Part shown: piece after piece, positions 1 through 5,893 of the stretch
Layout of the letters: every line of letters begins with the position of its first letter
How positions within the stretch are numbered: the first letter of the stretch is position 1
NCBI GenBank assembly: GCA_025351125.1
Contig: JANXWN010000368.1
Span: 1-5,893, forward strand
DNA from: Caulobacteraceae bacterium
GTDB taxonomy: Bacteria > Pseudomonadota > Alphaproteobacteria > Caulobacterales > Caulobacteraceae
DNA length: 5,893 bases
Reading direction: 5' to 3'
Made by a program: the position numbers and the translations under genes
Notes under the pieces: model-generated
Seen by the model: only the letters and a program-made list of their open reading frames with translations
Told to the model about the DNA's origin: nothing
The model's database searches: none

Positions 1-480
1 GGCGGCGACCAAAACGTGGTTTGGGTTGGCGGGATCGACCCAGATACGCCCAATGTGACGGGTCTTCTGCAAACCCAGGGCTTGCCACGATTTGCCGCCG
101 TCGAGGGTTTTGAACACGCCGGCGCCGCCGGCGACGTCATAACGAGGCTCCGGCTGACCGGCCCCGATATAGACGGTGTCGGGCGCGGACGGCGCAACGG
201 CCAGGGCCCCGATCGGCGCGGTCGGCCCCTTGTCGAATAACGAGGTCCAGGTGCGACCCGCATTGTCGCTGCGCCACACCCCGCCGCCCGCCGCCGCAAA
301 GTAAAACCGGTCCGGTTGGGACGCGACTCCCTCGACCATCTCGCCCCACCCGCCGCGAAATGGGCCTATTAAGCGCCAGTGAGGCGCAGGATCGGTTGCG
401 GGTGTCGCGAGGGCGTCGCCCGATTGGAAAGAGCACGCGACCAAAACCGTACCGAAAAACCACTGCCGATCTCGACGCAT
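1..480 (-). CDS. Exported BNR/Asp-box beta-propeller protein, N-terminal part (cut by the window edge)
   Basis: The 160 visible codons match the start of the large VPS10/sortilin-like 'BNR repeat' proteins often annotated as glycosyl hydrolases. These are secreted or periplasmic beta-propellers whose substrate is usually unknown. Visible signs are GPFRGGWGEM (39-48), where the family typically has GPxRGGRV, then GGGVWRSDNAGRTW (65-78) and GVFKTLDGGKSW (121-132). The last two contain Asp-boxes at 71-78 and 125-132. RHIGRIWVDPANPN (141-154) opens the next blade. The N-terminus is an export signal: basic residues 2-5, a hydrophobic stretch, then LVAC at 13-16, which fits a lipobox with Cys16 as lipid site. 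A signal peptidase I site after ALA (25) is the alternative. The ATG at 480 is supported by AAGGA six bases upstream and an in-frame TAA just before it. The stop lies outside the window. The family call is firm; the enzymatic role is unknown. Confidence 0.85.
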   Translation of the reverse strand, partial: MRRDRQWFFGTVLVACSFQSGDALATPATDPAPHWRLIGPFRGGWGEMVEGVASQPDRFYFAAAGGGVWRSDNAGRTWTSLFDKGPTAPIGALAVAPSAPDTVYIGAGQPEPRYDVAGGAGVFKTLDGGKSWQALGLQKTRHIGRIWVDPANPNHVLVAA

Positions 481-568
481 AAGCCATCCTTAGACGAACA
501 TCCTACGCGAATTGTGCGGTGGATGGCCGAACGGCGCAAGCGTTGGGTCGACTAATACGGTTTCGGTT

Positions 569-865
569 TCATCGGGGCGGTGACACCGCCGCGGCCACGG
601 GCGGATTTTGCGCTGGCGCCGCCGCCCGACGCGCCCGATTGGCCGTCCTCTGGGCCATAACGGCAGTTTTGCAACCGTCCGAAACCTCGGCCATCCGCCC
701 CTTCAGGCACTGCTGAATGCGTCCTTCGCCGGGCGTCGTGTCCGGGCAAAGCCGCGCAATATCCGCCCTGCAGGCTTGACGCGGTTTGGCCGTACCGCCC
801 GATTGCGCCACGGCGCCGGTGGCGGCCAGGGCCAAGGCGAGGGTGGTGGCGGCGATTGCTTTCAC
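569..865 (-). CDS. Small secreted cysteine-rich repeat protein
   Basis: This encodes 98 residues from a GTG start at 865, supported by TTGGAG seven bases upstream. Residues 1-20 form a classical signal peptide (KAIAATT, a hydrophobic Leu/Ala core, AVA before Gln21). The mature part holds four cysteines at 32, 40, 53 and 65. The segment CRADIARLC, then [20 protein letters not shown], resembles one unit of the Cys-rich repeat known from Golgi glycoprotein 1/FGFR-binding proteins, also found in small bacterial periplasmic proteins. Two disulfides in the periplasm are likely (inference). The C-terminal third (77-98) is Arg-, Ala- and Pro-rich and probably disordered. The bacterial family has no established function. 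The BNR gene follows on the same strand after 88 bp, so co-transcription is possible, but the gap is long enough for a separate promoter. The opposite side is the divergent mutL. Confidence 0.75.
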   Translation of the reverse strand: MKAIAATTLALALAATGAVAQSGGTAKPRQACRADIARLCPDTTPGEGRIQQCLKGRMAEVSDGCKTAVMAQRTANRARRAAAPAQNPPVAAAVSPPR

Positions 866-949
866 GGCGAGACTCCAACGGCAACGAAATCAGACACGGG
901 TTCAACGCGACCCGATCCTCAATCCGTCGCCGCGGCATGGAATCGCGCC

Positions 950-955
950 TATACT
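950..955 (+). promoter_or_regulatory. Probable -10 box for leaderless mutL
   Basis: TATACT is five of six bases of the sigma-70 -10 consensus. Six bases separate it from the mutL ATG at 962, which places the expected transcription start on or next to the A of that ATG. No Shine-Dalgarno sequence lies at a usable distance; the nearest purine patch, GGAA, is about 19 bases upstream. I see no good -35 hexamer 16-18 bases upstream of the box. The promoter is inferred from sequence alone. Confidence 0.5.
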
Positions 956-961
956 CCGCGC

Positions 962-2779
962 ATGACCATCCGCCGCCTGCCGCCGGACCTCGTGAACCGC
1001 ATCGCCGCCGGAGAAGTGGTCGAGCGGCCGGCGAGCGCTGTGAAGGAGTTGCTCGAAAACGCGATCGACGCCGGCGCTAGCGCGATCGATGTGCAGGCCG
1101 ACGGCGGGGGTTTGGGCCGGATATTGGTGGCCGACAACGGTCGTGGCTTGGCGCGCGACGAACTTTGCTTGGCTGTCGAACGCCATGCCACATCCAAATT
1201 AAACCCCGATAGCGACGGTGTTTATGACCTTCTGCGGATCGCCACCTTGGGCTTTCGCGGCGAGGCCCTGCCTTCGATCGGCTCGGTGGCGCGGCTCATG
1301 ATCGCGTCGCGGACGCGGGGCGCGGCGCAGGCTTACGCGATCAAGGTGGACGCCGGCGCCTTGTCGCCGATTTCGCCGACGGCCTTCGCCGGCGATCATG
1401 GCGCGCGCGTCGAAGTGCGCGATCTGTTCTACGCCACGCCCGCGCGGCTGAAATTTATGAAAACCGAACGGGCGGAAGCCTTCGCCATTGCCGAAGAAGT
1501 AAAACGCCAGGCGATGGCCGATGCCACCATAGCCTTTTCGCTGGAGTTGGACGGGCGCCGGGTCTTGCGTTTGCCGGCGGAAGGCGAAGGCGATTTTGGG
1601 CGTTTGGCGCGGCTGGGAGCGATATTGGGCAAGGATTTTGCCGCCAACGCCGTGGCGCTGGATCAAGACCGCGAGGGGGTGCGGCTGACCGGTTACGCCG
1701 GCCTGCCGACCTATAATCGCGGCAATGCGGCGCATCAGTATTTGTTCGTCAACGGCCGGTCGGTGAAGGATCGTCTGCTGCACGGCGCTTTGCGCGCCGC
1801 GTATGCCGACTTCCTGGCCCGCGACCGACATCCGGCGGCGGTGTTGTATTTGCAGCTCGATCCGACCTTGGTCGACGTCAACGTCCATCCGGCTAAGACC
1901 GAAGTGCGGTTTCGCGACCCACCGCTGGTGCGCGGCCTGATCGTCGGCGCATTGCGCCATGCCTTGGCGGGCGCCGGGCATCGCGCCTCGACCACGGTGG
2001 CCTCGCAGGCTTTGGGCAGCTTCCGACCCGGCGCGTCGGCGGCGGGGTTTTCAGCCTGGCGCTCCGGCGGCTGGGCTGCGGCGCCCGACTTGCCCGGCTT
2101 TTCGGGCGTGTCGGCGCGGGCCGAGCCGTGGATCGGCGCGGCCGGCGGGGAGGGCATGGTCGGCACCGCCGCCGTTCGGGTCGACGATGCGGAGGTGGAC
2201 TTCCCCTTGGGCGCCGCGCGCGCGCAGGTGCACGCCACCTATATCATCGCCCAAACGCGCGATGGCGTGGTGATCGTCGACCAACACGCCGCGCACGAGC
2301 GACTGGTTTATGAGCAAATGAAAGCGCAACTCGACGGCGCGGGGGTGGTGCGTCAGGCCTTGCTGCTACCCGAGGTGGTCGAACTCGACCCCGCCGAAGC
2401 GGACCGGTTGGTTGCCAAGGCCGACGAATTGGCGGCGCTGGGCTTGACCCTCGAGGCGTTCGGGCCGGGCGCGGTGTTGGTGCGCGAAACTCCCGCCCTG
2501 TTAGGCGATACCGACGCCGCCGGTTTGGTGCGCGACATCGCAGACGATTTGGCGGAGCACGGCGCTGCCCTGGCGCTGAAAGAGCGGTTGGCGGATGTCT
2601 GTTCGACCATGGCCTGTCACGGCTCGGTGCGTGCGGGACGGCGGCTCAACGCGACCGAGATGAACGCCCTTCTGCGCCAGATGGAGGCGACGCCGCATTC
2701 GGGCCAGTGCAATCACGGCCGTCCGACCTATGTGGAACTGAAACTCGCCGATATCGAACGCTTGTTCGGGCGTCGGTGA
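962..2779 (+). CDS. mutL: DNA mismatch repair protein MutL, endonuclease-type
   Basis: This 605-residue cytoplasmic mismatch-repair factor couples MutS mismatch recognition to strand incision and excision. The N-terminal GHKL ATPase is complete: [10 protein letters not shown] (29-38, with E32 and N33), DNGRG (58-62), ATSKL (76-80) and GFRGEAL (97-103). FVNGRSVKD (262-270) and [13 protein letters not shown] (305-317) belong to the transducer domain. Residues about 340-415 are a variable Gly/Ala-rich linker. The C-terminal dimerisation and nuclease domain carries the metal-binding motif [12 protein letters not shown] (440-451), ACHGSVRAG (551-559) and CNHGRP (583-588). These motifs mark MutL proteins that nick DNA themselves; E. 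coli-type MutL lacks them and relies on MutH. The start is ATG 962, because the N-terminus [21 protein letters not shown] begins there as in the family. The frame stays open far upstream, but that part is not MutL-like. The length is typical. The gene is probably leaderless. Confidence 0.97.
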   Translation: MTIRRLPPDLVNRIAAGEVVERPASAVKELLENAIDAGASAIDVQADGGGLGRILVADNGRGLARDELCLAVERHATSKLNPDSDGVYDLLRIATLGFRGEALPSIGSVARLMIASRTRGAAQAYAIKVDAGALSPISPTAFAGDHGARVEVRDLFYATPARLKFMKTERAEAFAIAEEVKRQAMADATIAFSLELDGRRVLRLPAEGEGDFGRLARLGAILGKDFAANAVALDQDREGVRLTGYAGLPTYNRGNAAHQYLFVNGRSVKDRLLHGALRAAYADFLARDRHPAAVLYLQLDPTLVDVNVHPAKTEVRFRDPPLVRGLIVGALRHALAGAGHRASTTVASQALGSFRPGASAAGFSAWRSGGWAAAPDLPGFSGVSARAEPWIGAAGGEGMVGTAAVRVDDAEVDFPLGAARAQVHATYIIAQTRDGVVIVDQHAAHERLVYEQMKAQLDGAGVVRQALLLPEVVELDPAEADRLVAKADELAALGLTLEAFGPGAVLVRETPALLGDTDAAGLVRDIADDLAEHGAALALKERLADVCSTMACHGSVRAGRRLNATEMNALLRQMEATPHSGQCNHGRPTYVELKLADIERLFGRR

Positions 2780-2783
2780 GCCT

Positions 2784-2833
2784 AGAGCCTGATGCGTTTA
2801 CACGGAACAGATGTAAACGCTGAATCAGGCTCT
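2784..2833 (+). repeat. Palindromic interspersed repeat, copy A
   Basis: This 50-bp near-palindrome starts 5 bp after the mutL stop. The outer arms AGAGCCTGAT (2784-2793) and ATCAGGCTCT (2824-2833) are perfect 10-bp complements. The inner arms GCGTTTACA (2794-2802) and TGTAAACGC (2812-2820) are perfect over 9 bp and enclose CGGAACAGA. A three-base TGA bulge (2821-2823) sits between inner and outer stem on the 3' side only. The AGAGC..GCTCT ends resemble short palindromic elements scattered between genes in many alphaproteobacteria. It could act as a transcription terminator or mRNA 3'-end stabiliser for mutL, but no U-tract follows directly. It aligns with copy B read in the opposite direction. 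Confidence 0.85.
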
Positions 2834-2847
2834 ACACTTTTGCATTA

Positions 2848-2896
2848 AGAGCAGGATTCAGATTTTAGACGGTTCCGTCTAAAAACATCCTGCTCT
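2848..2896 (-). repeat. Palindromic interspersed repeat, copy B
   Basis: This 49-bp near-palindrome lies 14 bp after copy A. Outer arms AGAGCAGGAT (2848-2857) and ATCCTGCTCT (2887-2896) are perfect. Inner arms TTTTAGACGG (2863-2872) and CCGTCTAAAA (2875-2884) are perfect with only TT between them. Read on the minus strand, the order of parts equals copy A: AGAGC arm, inner stem with ACGGAAC at its tip, a TGA bulge, then GCTCT arm. The minus strand assignment rests on that match. The right tip overlaps the TAG stop codon of rsmD by two bases. It may serve as the 3' hairpin of the rsmD transcript; no clear U-tract is present. Confidence 0.85.
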
Positions 2897-3458
2897 AACG
2901 CGGCGGCGGGGCCAGTCGAAGAAACCAAACGCGGGCGGCGCCCCACACGCGCGTTTCCAGGACGGTGAAGCGCGGTGCATCCAGTGCCGGATCGCCGCTC
3001 GCTCGTTCGACCGCCACCACCGCGTCCGCCGATAATAATCCGCTGGTCGCCAAGCCGACGAGCGCCTGTTCGTCGAGCGTCTTGCCGTATGGCGGATCGA
3101 GAAACGCCAAGTCGAACGGATCGCCGGCCACGGCCCCGCGCGCCGCCTCGCCTTGCACGACGTTAGAGCGGGCCTCGAGACGAAGCGCCGCGATATTGAT
3201 GTGGATCGCCTCGACCGCACTGGCGTCATGGTCCACGAACCGGCAAAACGCCGCGCCGCGCGACAACGCTTCAAGGCCAAGGGCCCCCGAGCCGGCAAAC
3301 AGATCGATCACGCGAGCGCCGTTTAATGCGGGCGCCCACGGGGCGTGATCAAGCACGTTAAAGAGGGCTTGACGCGTTCGATCAGCCGTCGGACGGGTCG
3401 AGTGTCGCTTTGGCGCCACAATCGCGCGGCCTCGATGCTCTCCGGCGATGATTCGCAT
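2895..3458 (-). CDS. rsmD: 16S rRNA (guanine966-N2)-methyltransferase RsmD
   Basis: This SAM-dependent enzyme of 187 residues methylates the exocyclic amine of G966 in 16S rRNA during 30S assembly. The family N-terminus MRIIAGEHRGR (1-11) and TRPTADRTRQALFNVL (21-36) are intact. The SAM-binding loop is DLFAGSGALGLEALSRGA (52-69), VDHD (75-78) supplies the acidic residue after strand 2, and DPPYG (121-125) is the N-methyltransferase motif IV. The length is normal for the family. ATG 3458 is supported by AAAGGG seven bases upstream. The TAG stop overlaps the end of palindromic copy B. The gene converges on mutL. The next gene on its strand is the rluB-type gene over 1.1 kb upstream, separated by the oppositely oriented CPBP gene, so rsmD probably needs its own promoter in 3459-3622. 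Confidence 0.96.
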   Translation of the reverse strand: MRIIAGEHRGRAIVAPKRHSTRPTADRTRQALFNVLDHAPWAPALNGARVIDLFAGSGALGLEALSRGAAFCRFVDHDASAVEAIHINIAALRLEARSNVVQGEAARGAVAGDPFDLAFLDPPYGKTLDEQALVGLATSGLLSADAVVAVERASGDPALDAPRFTVLETRVWGAARVWFLRLAPPPR

Positions 3459-3622
3459 ACGATTGCCCTTTCAAAACCCGCCCCCCAAGCGCATCGCATT
3501 AGCGGAAACCGAGCTCCCGCGACGTGTGGTGTCTTTGACGATTTTTTGACGGGTGTAGCAATTCCGTCTGTCACAAAACCCCTTTACAGGACGACGAGCA
3601 AGACAGGAAAAACGGACGATCC
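3459..3622. promoter_or_regulatory. Divergent spacer between rsmD and the CPBP gene
   Basis: This 164-bp spacer must hold the promoters of two divergent genes. On the plus strand TTTGACG occurs twice, at 3534-3540 and 3545-3551, exactly 11 bp apart and so on the same face of the helix. Each copy includes TTGAC, the core of a -35 box. No convincing -10 hexamer follows either copy at 16-18 bp; TAGCAA (3556-3561) is the closest and its spacing from the first copy is 15. A loose inverted pair GACGG/CCGTC lies at 3548-3552 and 3564-3568. The pair could be a -35 region or an activator or repressor site; the sequence does not decide which. Confidence 0.35.
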
Positions 3623-4534
3623 ATGAGCGGCGCGGGCATATTGGCGGGACTGGCGGAGTCAGATTTTCTCGCGGATGTCGACACGCATGACCGTGACACC
3701 GCGCGTTTGGCGCTGACCCTCGCCGGCGGGGTCGCGTTGGGCTTTGCCGCCGCGACCTTGGTCGATATCGCGTTGGGCGGACTACCGCACACTCTGCAGG
3801 AACTGCTCTTCGACACCGCCGCCAACGGCATGTTTTGGCTGACCTTTGTCGCTCTTGCGGCGGTGATCGCGCATCATCGGCTAAGCGCCTATTTGACGGG
3901 GGCGCCGAGTATCCGCTGGCGATTGTTGGCGTTGGGCCTTGGCATGGCGCTGCTGGCGCTGACGCCGGTGGTGATTGCCGACGTACTCACCGCTCCGGCC
4001 GGTCGAAGCTTGGAATCGGCATGGTCGACGATTGCGCCCAACGGCCTGGTTATCGCCGTCATTTCCACCTTGCTGCTGATTCCGGCCGCCGCGGCGGAAG
4101 AGTTATTTTTCCGTGGCTGGCTACTGCGCCAGACCGCCGCCTTCACCCGCCGTCCGATGGTCTTGATTTTCTTCACCGCCCTGGTTTTTTCGGCGGTTCA
4201 TCGCGATTTCAACCTGGACGGATTTTTGACCCGAGTCTTGATGGGCGCCGGCTTCGCTTACATGACCCTGCGGCTGGGAGGTATTGAATTTTCCGCCGGG
4301 GCCCATGCCGCCAACAATATTTTGGTGGTGCTGTTTATGGAGCCGCTGACGCTTGACGCGCCCAGCACCGGCGCTCTGTTTTCTTTTGGCAGCCTGCTCA
4401 GCGACGCGGCGATGGTCGCCGGCTATGTGTTGATCACCGAATGCGTCGCCCGATTGCCGCAATTGCAACTTTGGGCGGAAGTCCGGCCGCAGGAGATCAG
4501 TCCGATGACGACGCGAACACCCAGCTTTGGCTAG
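3623..4534 (+). CDS. CPBP-family intramembrane glutamic endopeptidase
   Basis: This 303-residue polytopic membrane protein belongs to the CPBP (CAAX protease and bacteriocin-processing, Abi) family, whose members cleave or bind peptides within the membrane. All signature motifs are present: EELFFR (159-164, EExxxR), FSAVH (189-193, FxxxH) and HAANN (228-232, HxxxN type). About eight membrane segments can be seen, near 31-51, 68-84, 101-122, 140-157, 178-193, 203-218, 228-240 and 255-273. The hydrophilic first 27 residues are acidic. The C-terminal 20 or so residues are probably cytoplasmic. ATG 3623 has only a weak GGA six bases upstream; a better AGGA lies 14 bases away, so the start is less certain than the family call. 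The gene lies opposite to its neighbours, between rsmD and the rluB-type gene. Its substrate is unknown, and nothing nearby looks like a bacteriocin, prenylated protein or immunity partner. Confidence 0.92.
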   Translation: MSGAGILAGLAESDFLADVDTHDRDTARLALTLAGGVALGFAAATLVDIALGGLPHTLQELLFDTAANGMFWLTFVALAAVIAHHRLSAYLTGAPSIRWRLLALGLGMALLALTPVVIADVLTAPAGRSLESAWSTIAPNGLVIAVISTLLLIPAAAAEELFFRGWLLRQTAAFTRRPMVLIFFTALVFSAVHRDFNLDGFLTRVLMGAGFAYMTLRLGGIEFSAGAHAANNILVVLFMEPLTLDAPSTGALFSFGSLLSDAAMVAGYVLITECVARLPQLQLWAEVRPQEISPMTTRTPSFG

Positions 4535-4611
4535 ACTGATTGGCTTTGGGCGAGATCGCCCGGAGCGTGGCGTGCCGTCTAGCATGAGGGGAACAGCACC
4601 GAAAAACCTCG

Positions 4612-5893
<1,282 letters not shown>

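Noticed and set aside
137..487. Alternative minus-strand frame starting MAYASRSAVV at the BNR gene
   Set aside because: The overlapping frame from ATG 480 carries clear Asp-box repeats, a signal peptide and a Shine-Dalgarno; this one has no recognisable features.
481..568. Promoter candidate TAGGAT upstream of the BNR gene
   Set aside because: No acceptable -35 box lies 16-18 bases upstream, and a matching hexamer alone is expected by chance; the gene may be read from the cysteine-rich gene.
608..961. In-frame open upstream extension of mutL (118 extra codons)
   Set aside because: It runs antisense through the cysteine-rich gene, has no resemblance to MutL, and MutL proteins begin close to the [16 protein letters not shown] motif. 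It is an artefact of high GC content.
1199..1981. A 260-codon minus-strand open frame inside mutL
   Set aside because: It is antisense to highly conserved MutL domains, and its composition is that of a shadow frame in GC-rich DNA.
3623..4534. CPBP gene as part of a bacteriocin, toxin or abortive-infection system
   Set aside because: No small toxin-like peptide, ABC exporter, immunity or defence gene lies beside it; the neighbours are rRNA-modification genes.
4548..4561. Possible terminator hairpin GGGCG/CGCCC between the CPBP gene and the rluB-type gene
   Set aside because: The stem is only five pairs, and no U-rich run follows on either strand. The convergent spacer 4535-4611 otherwise shows nothing clear.

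Overview
The window looks like a chromosomal segment of a GC-rich alphaproteobacterium, possibly of the Rhodospirillales type. The reasons are the high-GC codon use, a MutL with the nuclease motif DQHA(X)2E(X)4E and the ACHGSVRAG variant, the grouping of tadA, an rluB-type gene and rsmD close to mutL, and interspersed palindromes with AGAGC..GCTCT ends. The taxon is inferred from sequence style, not from a search.

Layout, left to right. On the minus strand, 1-480 is the N-terminal part of an exported BNR/Asp-box beta-propeller protein, possibly a lipoprotein. Upstream of it on the same strand, 569-865 encodes a small secreted protein with four cysteines that resembles the Cys-rich repeat family. 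Divergent from that gene is mutL (962-2779, plus), whose start lies six bases after a TATACT box, so its mRNA is probably leaderless. mutL and rsmD (2895-3458, minus) converge on a 115-bp spacer filled by two imperfectly matching palindromic repeats (2784-2833 and 2848-2896). After a 164-bp divergent spacer comes a CPBP-family intramembrane protease (3623-4534, plus). It converges on an RluB/RsuA-type pseudouridine synthase (4612-5634, minus). The window ends in the first 90 codons of tadA (5623 onward, plus), whose 5' end overlaps the 5' end of the pseudouridine synthase gene by 12 bp.

Functionally the core is housekeeping: mismatch repair (MutL), rRNA modification (RsmD on 16S rRNA, RluB-type enzyme on 23S rRNA) and tRNA wobble editing (TadA). 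The three RNA-modification genes form a cluster that the oppositely oriented CPBP protease gene interrupts. The two left-hand genes encode exported proteins and look unrelated to the core.

I found no defence system, CRISPR array, prophage, transposase gene, rRNA or tRNA gene. The most interesting non-coding signal is the palindrome pair. Read in opposite orientations, the two copies align at roughly three quarters of positions, and several differences are paired changes that keep the stems intact.
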